Shown one piece after another: positions 9,014-18,854 of a DNA stretch of 64,000 bases (positions are counted from its first letter, which is position 1; each line of letters starts with the position of its first letter). The DNA is from Salinimicrobium terrae DSM 17865 (GTDB taxonomy: Bacteria > Bacteroidota > Bacteroidia > Flavobacteriales > Flavobacteriaceae): NCBI RefSeq assembly GCF_000424665.1, contig NZ_AUKI01000016.1:62001-126000 (forward strand), read 5' to 3'. Below the pieces are notes generated by a model. The model had not been told where the DNA came from, did no database searches, and saw only the letters and a program-made list of their open reading frames with translations. The translations under genes and the position numbers were made by a program.

Positions 9014-10637
9014 TAGGAGCAGCTGCAGGGCTTGCATCAAAAGGGTATGTGTCATCCCAGTTTGCCCTTACGTCAATGGGTACGGGGTAATACACCACAG
9101 TTTCCGGTTGTTTTCTTCCAAGAAAACTACCGGTGTCCCACACCCGGTTCTCGTTGCGATCATATATTAACCTGAGCAAGTACTGACCAGGCTTAAGATT
9201 TTCGAAATTAATGGTATTACTACCGGTGGAATATCTCTCGGCTATAACTTCACCTTTTTCTGTTGTGACTTGTACAATAACTGGAAATTCTTCAACTCCC
9301 GTGAGATTGACGATAAGGTTTCCAAGATCTGAAAGAGCAGGTGTTCGTATCTGTGATGTAAGAGTGTCATTAATCCTTCCGAAGAAATCTGTAAAAGCAC
9401 CCGGTAAGGCTGTTACCCTATAAGTCTGTTTTTCGGCTTTTTCAAAGTCAAGGCTGTAGACATTGTTCCACCTGTCGTAACTTCCTGTAAAAGGTACAGG
9501 CATGCTGTCACTCCGGGTTATACTCACCAGGGAATCCATAATTTCCTCCAAAGGAACAGTAGGGCTGATTTTTAATTCCTGATGAAAGCCTAGGGTAGAT
9601 TGCGGCTCAAAGTTAAACTGCAGGGTATCACGTTTTGCTGTTCTTAATCTTGCAATTAATGTATCAGTAACTCGTGGTGTCTGAGCGATAAATTTAATGG
9701 TGTCCCGTTCTTCAAATGGTTTGTACCAGTAATGTAAAGTATCTGTTTCAGGATCCTTAGTTATTCGATCCTCAAAGTCTGGAGGTACATTTAAAGGGGT
9801 AATAGAAATGCTATCGGCCAGCATAAGTCCGGTATAACCAAAAATAATATGCTGTTGCCCCTTTACCTGGGGCCTTTCAAAATTTCCTTCCAATACTTCG
9901 GTAAAGAGAGTTAGCCCAAATTCCTCATCTGTGGGAATGGTGATATAATCATCAGCAAAGGCAATTTTATCCGTTTGGGGTTCAAACGTGTAATTGTTGT
10001 TCACATCACGCATAGCTACCAGCTGATAAGTTCCCTGCTTTAGATTATTTAACTGAAAAGTAGTGGCACTATCCAGCGTATTGGTAACATAGCGGGGAAC
10101 ACGTGAATAAATAACTGAATCCGAATAAGTAGAATCTACCTCATATAGCATCACAGAAATAAAAGGATCTGGTGCCCTGAGAATTGCATCATTTACGCTT
10201 CCTCTTATGGAAAGGGAATCAATATAGGGTCCTGTCGAAAATGCATAAGTAAAAAAACTAAGAGGGTTCGCCTCATTGTTATCTGTAATACTTCTTCCAA
10301 AGTTGATTGTGTATGTAGTACGCGGTTCCAGAGTATCATTAATTTCAAGCCGAATTGATCTGCTGGCGGTCCCTAATGGAGTTATGTCGGGCCGGGGATC
10401 CATGGGAGGAGAAATAATAATTTGTCGCTGTGGATCTGAAAGTTTAATGTATTCATTAAAATGGATCCTTATTTCATTAGCGTCAAAGTTAGTAGTGAAA
10501 TTCTCCGGCCTTGCCTTCACGTATCGGGGTGGTTCTGTATCCAGGGGTCCACCGTCTGGCGTACCTCTTTTTGCGCAGGCCGAAAAGGCGAGAATAAGAG
10601 ATAATGTGAGCAGGAAGTGTACGCCGGCACGTTGCAT
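9000..10637 (-). CDS. Ig-like (Big_5-type) domain lipoprotein
   Basis: From the ATG at 10637 the protein has 545 residues with a lipoprotein signal peptide ending at a lipobox cysteine (ILAFSAC, Cys21). Residues about 33-130 (TEPPRYVKARPENFTTNF onwards, then IRIHFNEYIKL and TTYTINFG) resemble the bacterial Ig-like Big_5 domain common in Bacteroidota envelope lipoproteins. The remainder is beta-rich with tandem fibronectin/transthyretin-like stretches. Probably anchored in the outer membrane; function unknown. Nine extra residues from a longer start at 10664 precede a weaker signal peptide. The gene lies 50 bp downstream of comF on the same strand. Confidence 0.8.
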   Translation of the reverse strand: MQRAGVHFLLTLSLILAFSACAKRGTPDGGPLDTEPPRYVKARPENFTTNFDANEIRIHFNEYIKLSDPQRQIIISPPMDPRPDITPLGTASRSIRLEINDTLEPRTTYTINFGRSITDNNEANPLSFFTYAFSTGPYIDSLSIRGSVNDAILRAPDPFISVMLYEVDSTYSDSVIYSRVPRYVTNTLDSATTFQLNNLKQGTYQLVAMRDVNNNYTFEPQTDKIAFADDYITIPTDEEFGLTLFTEVLEGNFERPQVKGQQHIIFGYTGLMLADSISITPLNVPPDFEDRITKDPETDTLHYWYKPFEERDTIKFIAQTPRVTDTLIARLRTAKRDTLQFNFEPQSTLGFHQELKISPTVPLEEIMDSLVSITRSDSMPVPFTGSYDRWNNVYSLDFEKAEKQTYRVTALPGAFTDFFGRINDTLTSQIRTPALSDLGNLIVNLTGVEEFPVIVQVTTEKGEVIAERYSTGSNTINFENLKPGQYLLRLIYDRNENRVWDTGSFLGRKQPETVVYYPVPIDVRANWDDTYPFDASPAAAPINVP

Positions 10638-10687
10638 AAACAGAAATTTGGTACAAAGAAACAATTTATTCTTCTAATCCTGAAGTT

Positions 10688-11368
10688 CTAATGCGTAACA
10701 GCCATTGTTGCAATGCTTATCCTCAGATTTGGAATTTTTAAAAGTTTTTGGGCGCAGGCCTCAAGGGTGGCACCTGTGGTAACCAGGTCATCTACCAAAA
10801 GCACGTGAGCATTCTCAAGGGAGGAAGAATTATGAATAATAAAAGTTTCATCTATTGTTCCCCAGCGGGCGAGCCTTTTCTTAATTGTCTGGGTTTTTGT
10901 GGCTGTTATTTTAAGCAGAAGGTCATCCCGGTAAGGTACTTCCAGAGACTTTGCTATTTCCTGTCCAAATCCCGCCACCTGGTTAAACCCTCTTATTCTT
11001 AGTTTTTTACGGTGTAAAGGGACAGGAACAACTACCGTGATTTCCTGCCAGGCAGATAATTCCTTCAATTCACTTCCCAACCAGGCTCCCAAAAAAGGAC
11101 CTACTTCTTTATGGCCCCGGTACTTGAGGTTGTGAATAAGCTTTTGAACCATACCTTTCTTTTCAAATAGCAGGAGGGAAGTTGCATTTTCAACGGGAAT
11201 TCTTCCGTAGAAAATTTTTTCCACAGGATTATCTTTTTCCAGGTGGTGATCGGCTATAGGTAGTTCATGAAGGCAGGAGGTGCAAAGAATATTTTCATTA
11301 GTATTTAAAGTGGTTTCACATGAACAGCACAGCTTTGGATAGAGAAGGTTAATGAAATCGTGAAACAT
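10688..11368 (-). CDS. comF: ComF-family phosphoribosyltransferase-like protein
   Basis: The 226-residue protein has an N-terminal four-cysteine zinc site (Cys14/15, Cys17, Cys29, Cys32) and a C-terminal type I phosphoribosyltransferase domain with the PRPP loop VLLVDDLVTTGAT (189-201). ComFC/GntX proteins of this family are needed for DNA uptake in naturally competent bacteria, where ComFC acts with the ComFA translocase on the cytoplasmic side. No comFA lies nearby, so the role here is by family only. Both key motifs are intact, and length is standard. Confidence 0.9.
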   Translation of the reverse strand: MFHDFINLLYPKLCCSCETTLNTNENILCTSCLHELPIADHHLEKDNPVEKIFYGRIPVENATSLLLFEKKGMVQKLIHNLKYRGHKEVGPFLGAWLGSELKELSAWQEITVVVPVPLHRKKLRIRGFNQVAGFGQEIAKSLEVPYRDDLLLKITATKTQTIKKRLARWGTIDETFIIHNSSSLENAHVLLVDDLVTTGATLEACAQKLLKIPNLRISIATMAVTH

Positions 11369-11441
11369 TTGTTAACAAATTGGTCTTAGCCTGATTAAAA
11401 CTCCTAAATTTACAAAAGTAAACCGTTAAATATCATTTGTT

Positions 11442-12323
11442 ATGACAGACCAAAAAAGTAATAATGCTTTAAAGATCCTTACCGGGGTTTTGACAGTCGC
11501 TTTGGTTGCATTAGGAATTTATACTATTAAATTTTATAACGAGGAAAAAGAGAATCAGGAATTATTGCAGCAGGAAAAAGCTGTAATTGAAGGAGAACTT
11601 AACGATTTAATCGTAAAATATGATGAGGCTATTGCCGAGAATGAAGGGCTCGATTCTGAGTTAACTGAAGCCAGAGGCAGAATAGTTGCACTTCGGGATT
11701 CGGTACAGGATATGGAAGCTAACCTTGTTTTAATATCAAGGTATCGCCGGGAAGTGAGTAATCTTAAGGCCGAAAAAGAACAATTGTTTAGAGTGGTTGA
11801 CAGTTTAAGCAACCAAAATCTGCGGCTTATTACAGAAATCGACAGCACGAATAACATGTTGCTGGAAAGAACCAGAATTTCCGATTCACTCCAGGTCCAG
11901 ACTCAGACAATGGCTTCCCAGATCGATCGCGCGGCTCAATTAAAGGTTAGCAATTTAAGAGGAGAAGGAGTAATCGAAAGAAACAGCGGCAGGCTGGTTG
12001 AAAATGACCGTACGCGGCGGGTTGATAAAATAAGAACCTGCTTTACCATTACCCCGAATTCTTTGGCCACTGCCGGAGATAAAGATTTATATGTCCAGGT
12101 TTACAATCCAAATAATGAGTTGGTGGGAGATCAAATTGCCGTTCAGCACGAAGGCGGTGTCATGGTATATAGCGCTGCAAATGAGGTTTACTATGAAAAT
12201 GAAGAACTTGATGTGTGTATTTTAGCTAATACCAATCCCGATCGGCTTATTGAAGGATCTTATAAAGTGCTCGTTTATGAAGGAACTAATCTTATAGGAG
12301 CCACCGGATTTAGTCTTAGATAA
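11442..12323 (+). CDS. Single-pass membrane coiled-coil protein of unknown function
   Basis: The 293-residue protein has one N-terminal transmembrane segment (about 10-28), then a long heptad-rich coiled coil (about 33-160, rich in Glu, Gln and Asn) and a C-terminal beta-rich domain (about 165-293, with RTCFTITPNSLATAGDKDLY and VYYENEELDVCILAN). Homologues in flavobacteria are sometimes labelled as chromosome-partitioning proteins, but no ParA Walker motif exists here. The topology suggests an inner-membrane anchored periplasmic stalk. A strong terminator follows, so it is probably monocistronic. Confidence 0.75.
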   Translation: MTDQKSNNALKILTGVLTVALVALGIYTIKFYNEEKENQELLQQEKAVIEGELNDLIVKYDEAIAENEGLDSELTEARGRIVALRDSVQDMEANLVLISRYRREVSNLKAEKEQLFRVVDSLSNQNLRLITEIDSTNNMLLERTRISDSLQVQTQTMASQIDRAAQLKVSNLRGEGVIERNSGRLVENDRTRRVDKIRTCFTITPNSLATAGDKDLYVQVYNPNNELVGDQIAVQHEGGVMVYSAANEVYYENEELDVCILANTNPDRLIEGSYKVLVYEGTNLIGATGFSLR

Positions 12324-12343
12324 AACAATTGACAATTAATCCT

Positions 12344-12375
12344 ACCGCCCTGTCTTGGATCGGGGCGGTTTTTTT
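12344..12375 (+). terminator. Rho-independent terminator before glyS
   Basis: The stem ACCGCCC (12344-12350) pairs with GGGCGGT (12363-12369) across a 12-base loop and is followed by a run of seven T (12369-12375). The T-run merges into TATTTTTG (12375-12382), which looks like a -7 box but lies only 4 bases before the glyS ATG. Confidence 0.85.
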
Positions 12376-12386
12376 ATTTTTGCTCT

Positions 12387-13925
12387 ATGGCAAAACAAGA
12401 AGATTTTTTTAAATACGTAATTTCCCATGCTAAAGAGTATGGGTACATTTTTGCTTCTTCCGAAATATATGACGGCTTAAGTGCTGTTTATGATTACGGA
12501 CAGAATGGAGCAGAACTTAAAAAGAATATTAGGGAATACTGGTGGAAGAGCATGGTGCAACTGCACCAGGAAATTGTTGGAATTGATGCCGCTATCCTTA
12601 TGCATCCCACTACCTGGAAAGCATCGGGTCACGTAGATGCTTTTAATGATCCTCTAATTGATAATAAAGATTCTAAAAAGCGGTACAGGGCCGATGTTCT
12701 TGTTGAAGATCATGCCGAAAAGATCCTTCAGAAAGCGCAAAAGGAGATCGAAAAGGCGCGAAAACGTTTTGGAGAAGCTTTTGATGAGGAGCAATTTATA
12801 AATACTAACGATCGGGTACAGCGATATCTGTCCGAAAGAAAAGAGATCCTGGAACGCCTGGGTCGCTCCCTTACAAATGAAGATCTTAAAGATGTGAAGG
12901 CTCTTATTGAAGAACTGGGCATTGCCGATCCCGAAACAGGTTCTAAAAACTGGACCGAGGTAAGACAGTTCAATCTCATGTTTGGAACCAAACTGGGAGC
13001 ATCTTCAGAAACTGCTTCCGATCTTTACCTTAGACCTGAGACCGCACAGGGGATCTTCGTTAACTTTTCTAATGTGCAAAAAACCGGAAGGATGAAAGTT
13101 CCTTTTGGAATTGCCCAAACAGGAAAAGCTTTCAGAAATGAAATAGTTGCCAGGCAATTCATATTTAGAATGAGGGAGTTTGAGCAAATGGAGATGCAAT
13201 ATTTTGTACGTCCCGGAGAAGAGCTTAAATGGTATGAGCACTGGAAAGAGGTGCGTCAAAAATGGCATTTTTCACTAGGCTTGGGAGAGGAGAATTACCG
13301 TTTCCACGACCATGAAAAACTTGCTCATTATGCAAACGCCGCAACAGATATTGAATTTAATTTTCCTTTTGGTTTTAAGGAACTTGAAGGTATCCATTCC
13401 CGAACCGACTTTGACCTTAAGGCACATGAAGAATTTTCGGGTCGTAAGTTGAGGTTCTATGATCCGGAACTTGGAGAAAACTATGTGCCGTATGTAATCG
13501 AAACATCAATTGGGCTTGACAGGATGTTTTTAGCTGTACTATCGGCTTCTTTAAAAGAAGAAGAGCTGGAAGATGGCAGCTCGAGAACTGTTCTAAAATT
13601 ACCTGCAATATTAGCTCCTGTTAAGGCAGCCGTTCTGCCTCTAGTTAAAAAAGATGGTTTACCCGAAATGGCACAGGAGATCATTGAAGATTTAAAGTGG
13701 GATTTCAATGTGCAGTATGATGAAAAAGATGCTATTGGTCGCAGGTATAGACGTCAGGATGCCGCCGGCACTCCAATGTGTATCACGGTAGATCACGATT
13801 CTCTTGAAGATCGTACAGTAACTGTGAGATATCGTGATTCCATGAAACAGAAGAGAATTCCAATTTCTGAAATTTCAAAAATCATTGCAGAAGAGACAGA
13901 TTTCAAACACTGGTTGAAGAAGTAG
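12387..13925 (+). CDS. glyS: Glycine--tRNA ligase (single-chain class II)
   Basis: The 512-residue protein is the homodimeric alpha2 glycyl-tRNA synthetase, charging tRNA-Gly in the cytoplasm. Class II motifs are visible: the glycine-recognition region MHPTTWKASGHVDAF near 70-84, YLRPETAQGIFVNF (motif near 213-226), FRNEIVARQFIFRMREFEQME (motif 2, near 251-270), and SIGLDRMFLAVL (motif 3, near 373-384), then the anticodon-binding domain (about 400-510). Length and order are normal. It is flanked by terminators on both sides and so forms its own transcription unit. Confidence 0.97.
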   Translation: MAKQEDFFKYVISHAKEYGYIFASSEIYDGLSAVYDYGQNGAELKKNIREYWWKSMVQLHQEIVGIDAAILMHPTTWKASGHVDAFNDPLIDNKDSKKRYRADVLVEDHAEKILQKAQKEIEKARKRFGEAFDEEQFINTNDRVQRYLSERKEILERLGRSLTNEDLKDVKALIEELGIADPETGSKNWTEVRQFNLMFGTKLGASSETASDLYLRPETAQGIFVNFSNVQKTGRMKVPFGIAQTGKAFRNEIVARQFIFRMREFEQMEMQYFVRPGEELKWYEHWKEVRQKWHFSLGLGEENYRFHDHEKLAHYANAATDIEFNFPFGFKELEGIHSRTDFDLKAHEEFSGRKLRFYDPELGENYVPYVIETSIGLDRMFLAVLSASLKEEELEDGSSRTVLKLPAILAPVKAAVLPLVKKDGLPEMAQEIIEDLKWDFNVQYDEKDAIGRRYRRQDAAGTPMCITVDHDSLEDRTVTVRYRDSMKQKRIPISEISKIIAEETDFKHWLKK

Positions 13926-13950
13926 CTTTTTTCTGTTTAATTTGAGTTAA

Positions 13951-13985
13951 AAAAGAACAATTCGGCCCGAATTGTTCTTTTTTTG
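13951..13985 (+). terminator. Rho-independent terminator after glyS
   Basis: A perfect 12-bp stem, AAGAACAATTCG (13953-13964) with CGAATTGTTCTT (13968-13979), has a 3-base loop and runs into a T-tract (13978-13984). The A-run on the left would also let it act weakly on the other strand. Confidence 0.9.
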
Positions 13986-14033
13986 TTTCAGCTTATGTTA
14001 ATTTTCTAAATTTATAGGTTAAAGGTTCCTCTT

Positions 14034-17018
14034 ATGGTGAAAAATTATTTTCTTTTTTTACTCATCTTTTTTGTTGGTGTGCAGGTTAAGGCCCAAACTA
14101 AAGAAATATTGGGGCCAATTTCCCAGGGACTGGCAGAGCCATCTGTTTCTGAACCTCTTTCGGCCAAAGAACTAATTCCATCTGTTAGTATAAGAAAAGA
14201 AGTAAACCCAAAAAACCGAACTGCCAACAGGGTGGTACCCGGCAAAGGCTATCCAAAAAGTACAGATGCCGCCCTTCAGGAAAAGCCCGGTTCAATTCCT
14301 ATGAAACAGGCAATTCTCTCTTTCGATGCTGCCAATCTCTTTCATACTCCAACAGATCCCACAGGGGCTGCCGGCCCCAACCATTATGTCAATGCGTATA
14401 ATTCTGGTTTTTCCGTTTTTGATAAGCAGGGAAATATTCTTCTTCCACCTACAGATCTTTCATCGCTGGGAGGAGAATTTCAAGGAGAAAGACTGGGAGA
14501 CCCGATAGTTTTGTACGATCAATTTGCTGACCGGTTCCTTATCACCCAATTTGCAGGTTGTCCTTTCAATCCTTTACGCGGCTGTCCTAATAAAACAGAT
14601 TCAACCAATGCCCTGCTGGTAGCCATTTCACGAGGTCCCGATCCCGTGAATGACGGTTGGTACACGTATAGGTTTGCTACAGGTACCTTTCCAGATTATC
14701 CGAAATATTTCGTGTGGAGTGATGGGTATTATGTTACCACAAACCAAGACCTTGACGACCCGGAAATACATGAGGTGGTTTATGTGCTTGAAAGGGATAG
14801 GATGTTACAGGGAGAAGCCGCACGACATGTAGGTTTTCCTCTTCCCGGAGTGAGAAATAATGGATTTTATAGCCCTGCAGCTTTTAATGCTACGGGGAAT
14901 GAACCACCCCCTCCCGGAAATATGCCTGTAATTTTTTATCAGGATGATTCCTGGATGGGGGTAAATTTTGATCATCTTAAAATTTGGCATGTTAACGTGG
15001 ACTGGAACAATTTGCAGAACTCGACGATAAGCGAATCCCAGGAGCTAGGCCCTTCCCAGGGTCTCACACCTTTTAAAAGTACTTTTGACGGCGGTGGATT
15101 TTCAAACTTACCGCAACCTTTTGAAAATGCCGATCTTGATGCATTACAAGGTGCGGTGATGTATCCTACCTCCTATAGGAGGTTCGAGACCCATAATTCG
15201 GTTGTTTTTAATTTTGTGGTAGATGTAAATCCTTCCGTTGCAGAGCATGCAGGAATAAGGTGGTATGAATTGCGCCAGTTTGGAGATAATCAACCCTGGG
15301 TAATTTATCAGGAGGGGACATATGCGCCCGACTCCAGTGACCGCTGGTGCGGAAGTATAAATATTGACAAACATGGAAATATAGGAATGGGATTTACTTT
15401 GGTAGATGATAATCCTGAAACTCCCATGCTTCCTACTCTCAAATTTACCGGTCGATTTTTTAACGATCCTCCTAACCGAATGACTTTAAAGGAGGTAACG
15501 CTTGTTGAAAGCACGTCGCCAAGTGAAAGTAACAGGTACGGGGATTATGCTCACACGAGTATTGATCCTGTAGATAATGAAACTTTTTGGTATAACGGGG
15601 AATACTTCAGGCCGGGTTCCCGCTTAAACCGGGTGGGAGTGTTTAAGCTGGCACCAGAGTTTTCACAAGATGTAGGAGTAACCGAGGTAATTTCTCCTGT
15701 ATCTGCCACTCTTTCTACCAGTGAGAGTATTACGGTGAGAATAAGAAATTTTGGGAGCCAATCACAATCTAATTTTCCCGTTGCTTTTCAGTTGAACGAT
15801 GGAGAGGTAGTGAGCGAGATCTTTAGCGGTACAATTCCATCAACCGACCAGGTAGAATTCACATTTTCTGAAACTATAGACCTTTCCACTCCTGGAGAAG
15901 TATATGATCTAACAGCATATACAGAATTGGAAGGAGACATGAATCTGGCGAATGATTCTTCGTCTGTCCGTATAAACCATCTGCCACCAAGGGATATAGG
16001 CGTCACCAGAATTGTTCATCCCGAAACGGCATCAGACCTGGGTGTAGAAAATATTGTGGTAACCATAGAAAACTTTGGAGGAGAACCTCAGAATAATTTC
16101 CAGGTAGATTATGTTGTCAATGGTGGAAATCCTGTGATCGAAACTGTGAATGAAGTTTTGGAAGTAGGCTCTCAAATTACCTATACCTTCAATAGTCCAT
16201 TTGATTTTTCGGCTAACGGGAAGTATATTATTGAAGCATCCACCTTTCTTGAAAATGACAGCGATACAGAGAATGATGGAGTGATAGAAACTGTTGCACA
16301 GCTCAATTGTATCCCCGAAGGTTCATCCTGTGCTTTTGGCGATGGGATCAACAGCTTTTATCTGGAAGATATTGTAAATGAAAATATATACTGTGATGAT
16401 GGTTATAATAACTTTCTCGAGATCTCAGCAAGGCTTGATGTGAACAGGGAAACTTATTACGTAGGAATAAGATCCAATAGCAGCAGCGAATTTTCGATGT
16501 GGATAGATTTCAATGATAATGCGGTCTTTGAGCCCGAAGAGCAACTAATTACATCTGGTGATATAGCTTCTTCTTCTGTTGTAACTGAATTTGAATTTAC
16601 CCTTCCTGAAAATGCACCCTTAGGAGAGCACATTTTACGGGCAAGAGCCGGAGATGTTAGCTCAAGATATGAAGGGGATCTCAACGATCCTTGCAGTGTA
16701 ATGGAATTTGGCACTACAGAAGATTATACAGTGGTCTTGGTTGATGGTATTGAGGAATCTGAAATTCAGGAAGGGGAATTTGTCATTAGTTCTTTAGAAG
16801 GGGATATTTTCGAGCTCAATTTTTTCGCAGCATATCAGCGCCCGCTCTGGTTAACTGTACATGATATGCTGGGACAAAAAGTTGTGGAATCAATGGTAAA
16901 GAAAGGAGCAATAGGTTATGAATATTCACTTGACATGTCTTACGCCGCAACGGGAGTTTACTTAGTGCGTATTGGTACACGGGAGGAGGGGAAGGTACAG
17001 CGCATTATTGTTCATTAA
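14034..17018 (+). CDS. Secreted multidomain protein with C-terminal T9SS sorting domain
   Basis: The 994-residue protein has a Sec signal peptide (cleavage near VKAQ, residue 20). Residues about 80-520 form a large beta-rich domain with cysteine pairs (GCPFNPLRGCPN) and aromatic repeats, possibly propeller-like. Two CARDB-like repeats follow (about 542-650 and 655-755), starting DVGVTEVISP and DIGVTRIVHP, then a GEVED-like domain (about 770-905, FSMWIDFNDNAVFEPEEQL) and a type A T9SS sorting domain (about 920-994, MLGQKVVESM and TGVYLVRI). It should be exported across the outer membrane by the gliding-linked secretion system. Substrate or binding partner unknown. No neighbour explains it. Confidence 0.85.
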   Translation: MVKNYFLFLLIFFVGVQVKAQTKEILGPISQGLAEPSVSEPLSAKELIPSVSIRKEVNPKNRTANRVVPGKGYPKSTDAALQEKPGSIPMKQAILSFDAANLFHTPTDPTGAAGPNHYVNAYNSGFSVFDKQGNILLPPTDLSSLGGEFQGERLGDPIVLYDQFADRFLITQFAGCPFNPLRGCPNKTDSTNALLVAISRGPDPVNDGWYTYRFATGTFPDYPKYFVWSDGYYVTTNQDLDDPEIHEVVYVLERDRMLQGEAARHVGFPLPGVRNNGFYSPAAFNATGNEPPPPGNMPVIFYQDDSWMGVNFDHLKIWHVNVDWNNLQNSTISESQELGPSQGLTPFKSTFDGGGFSNLPQPFENADLDALQGAVMYPTSYRRFETHNSVVFNFVVDVNPSVAEHAGIRWYELRQFGDNQPWVIYQEGTYAPDSSDRWCGSINIDKHGNIGMGFTLVDDNPETPMLPTLKFTGRFFNDPPNRMTLKEVTLVESTSPSESNRYGDYAHTSIDPVDNETFWYNGEYFRPGSRLNRVGVFKLAPEFSQDVGVTEVISPVSATLSTSESITVRIRNFGSQSQSNFPVAFQLNDGEVVSEIFSGTIPSTDQVEFTFSETIDLSTPGEVYDLTAYTELEGDMNLANDSSSVRINHLPPRDIGVTRIVHPETASDLGVENIVVTIENFGGEPQNNFQVDYVVNGGNPVIETVNEVLEVGSQITYTFNSPFDFSANGKYIIEASTFLENDSDTENDGVIETVAQLNCIPEGSSCAFGDGINSFYLEDIVNENIYCDDGYNNFLEISARLDVNRETYYVGIRSNSSSEFSMWIDFNDNAVFEPEEQLITSGDIASSSVVTEFEFTLPENAPLGEHILRARAGDVSSRYEGDLNDPCSVMEFGTTEDYTVVLVDGIEESEIQEGEFVISSLEGDIFELNFFAAYQRPLWLTVHDMLGQKVVESMVKKGAIGYEYSLDMSYAATGVYLVRIGTREEGKVQRIIVH

Positions 17019-17067
17019 TCCCGGAAAACTCCGCTTTCATTCCTTCTGAAAAGCCATCCAAAAATGC

Positions 17068-17075
17068 TATTTTTG
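17068..17075 (+). promoter_or_regulatory. Candidate -7 box for xth
   Basis: TATTTTTG matches TAnnTTTG and lies 21 bp before the xth ATG. TCTG at the expected -33 distance (17045-17048) matches three of four bases of TTTG. Confidence 0.45.
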
Positions 17076-17096
17076 GGCAGTATAAAATTCAGAAGA

Positions 17097-17864
17097 ATGA
17101 AGATTATTTCCTACAACGTAAATGGAATAAGGGCTGCTATAAAAAAAGGCTTTTTAGACTGGCTTGATAAAACCAATGCCGATGTGGTTTGCCTTCAGGA
17201 AATAAAAGCTACTCCAGATCAGTTTGATCAGGAACCCTTTGAAGACCTGGGCTATAAATACAATTCCTGGTTTCCTGCTGTGAAAAAAGGTTATAGCGGG
17301 GTGGCAATACTCAGCAAAGAAGAACCTAAAAATGTAGTTTTTGGAACAGGAATCGATTATATGGATTTTGAAGGCCGCAATGTTAGAGTAGATTTTGAGG
17401 ATTTTTCGGTAATGAGTTTGTATTTACCTTCGGGGACCAATATTGCCCGGCTGGACCATAAACTTCAGTATATGGCCGATTTTCAGAAGTATGTGGATGA
17501 GTTAAAGCAGGAAATTCCGCACCTGGTGATCTGTGGAGATTATAACATTTGTCATGAGGAGATAGATATTCATGATCCTGTGAGGCTTAAAAACACTTCC
17601 GGATTTTTACCTGTGGAAAGGGAATGGATAGGGAACTTTATTAAAAGTGGATTTGTGGATTCCTTCAGGCATTTCAATTCAGATCCCGGTCAGTATTCCT
17701 GGTGGAGTTACCGTGCCGGCGCTCGCGGAAACAACAAAGGCTGGAGAATTGACTACAACATGGTGAGTGAACCATTAATGGATAAACTAAAACGGGCCGT
17801 GATTTTACCCGATGCCAAACACAGCGATCACTGTCCTGTTCTTCTCGAATTAGATTACAACTAA
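17097..17864 (+). CDS. xth: Exodeoxyribonuclease III (AP endonuclease)
   Basis: The 255-residue protein is an EEP-fold exonuclease III, which cuts the DNA backbone at abasic sites in base excision repair. Seen are the N-terminal SYNVNGIRAA (5-14), metal ligand Glu35 in VCLQEIK, GDYNICHEEIDIHDP in the middle, and the C-terminal SDHCPVLLELD with the catalytic Asp-His. ATG 17097 gives the canonical start MKIISYNVNG; the earlier in-frame ATG at 17064 overlaps the promoter box and adds 11 atypical residues. The next gene starts 10 bp downstream and may be co-transcribed. Confidence 0.95.
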   Translation: MKIISYNVNGIRAAIKKGFLDWLDKTNADVVCLQEIKATPDQFDQEPFEDLGYKYNSWFPAVKKGYSGVAILSKEEPKNVVFGTGIDYMDFEGRNVRVDFEDFSVMSLYLPSGTNIARLDHKLQYMADFQKYVDELKQEIPHLVICGDYNICHEEIDIHDPVRLKNTSGFLPVEREWIGNFIKSGFVDSFRHFNSDPGQYSWWSYRAGARGNNKGWRIDYNMVSEPLMDKLKRAVILPDAKHSDHCPVLLELDYN

Positions 17865-17874
17865 TTTCCATCTT

Positions 17875-18846
17875 ATGAAAAAACATCTTTTTTTAGCTTT
17901 TTTAAGCAGTTTGATCTTACTTACCTCTTGTGTTTCTTCTAAGGTTTATAAAGATCTTGAAGATCAGCACGCTCAATTACAGGAAGACAACCGGGAGCTT
18001 TCACAAGAGTTTGATGACCTGCAGGTGAAACACAGGCAAAACGAAGCCGATCTTGCAGCTTTGCAGGCCGAATATGAGAAAACTATAGCTGAAAGAGATA
18101 GGTTACAGCAGGAGTACAATACGACCAGAGCCAGTTATGAAAAATTGACATCTTCATATGATGCTCTTGAAGCGAATAGTTCTTCAGCCCTTTCCGAAAA
18201 TTCCAGGAGGAATCGAGAACTTCTGGCAGAACTTGATGCTAAAGAAGAAGCCCTGCTTACCGAAAAAAACCGATTAGAAAAGTTGCAGAAGGATCTTACG
18301 GCAAGGTCTCAACGCGTCGATGAACTGGAGAGCCTTATAGCTGCAAAAGATGCTAAAATGAATGCTTTAAAAAATGCCATTTCCAAGGCCCTTGTAAACT
18401 TTGAGGGCAAAGGTCTTACGGTTGAGCAGAGAGATGGAAAGGTTTATGTTTCCATGGAAAACAAACTATTGTTCAGCTCGGGGAGCTGGGCAGTGGGACC
18501 TGAAGGAAAAAATGCCGTGCAACAGCTGGCATCAGTCCTCGCTCAAAATCCCGATATTGCTGTTCTTATAGAAGGGCATACAGATAATGTACCATATAGC
18601 GGTAGTGGTCAACTGACTAATAACTGGGATCTTTCCACAAAAAGAGCTACGGCTATCGTTCAGTTACTGCTGGAAAATTCCGGGATTAATGCTGAAAACT
18701 TAACCGCTGCAGGTAGAGGAGAATATGCTCCAATTGCATCCAATGACACAGCCGAAGGGCGCGCTAAGAACCGAAGAATTGAAGTAATTCTTACTCCTAA
18801 ATTAGATGAGATAAATAAGCTGCTTCAGGAACCTGATTTCGAATAG
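17875..18846 (+). CDS. OmpA-family lipoprotein with coiled coil
   Basis: The 323-residue protein starts with a lipoprotein signal peptide (lipobox LLTSC, Cys19), continues with a long coiled coil (about 25-165) and ends with an OmpA C-terminal peptidoglycan-binding domain (about 200-320: IEGHTDNVPY, STKRATAIVQLLL, and NRRIEVILTP with the conserved arginine pair). It should sit in the outer membrane inner leaflet and grip peptidoglycan through the OmpA domain, with the coiled coil as spacer. It is not Pal-sized because of the coil. It ends 8 bp from the convergent M23 peptidase gene, another envelope protein. Confidence 0.88.
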   Translation: MKKHLFLAFLSSLILLTSCVSSKVYKDLEDQHAQLQEDNRELSQEFDDLQVKHRQNEADLAALQAEYEKTIAERDRLQQEYNTTRASYEKLTSSYDALEANSSSALSENSRRNRELLAELDAKEEALLTEKNRLEKLQKDLTARSQRVDELESLIAAKDAKMNALKNAISKALVNFEGKGLTVEQRDGKVYVSMENKLLFSSGSWAVGPEGKNAVQQLASVLAQNPDIAVLIEGHTDNVPYSGSGQLTNNWDLSTKRATAIVQLLLENSGINAENLTAAGRGEYAPIASNDTAEGRAKNRRIEVILTPKLDEINKLLQEPDFE

Positions 18847-18854
18847 AATAATTC

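Noticed and set aside
11442-12323. Annotation as a ParA chromosome-partitioning protein.
   Set aside because: No Walker A motif or ATPase domain; it is a membrane-anchored coiled-coil protein.
12375-12382. TATTTTTG immediately upstream of glyS as a promoter.
   Set aside because: It is formed by the T-tract of the terminator and ends 4 bases before the ATG, leaving no room for a leader unless the start is further downstream.
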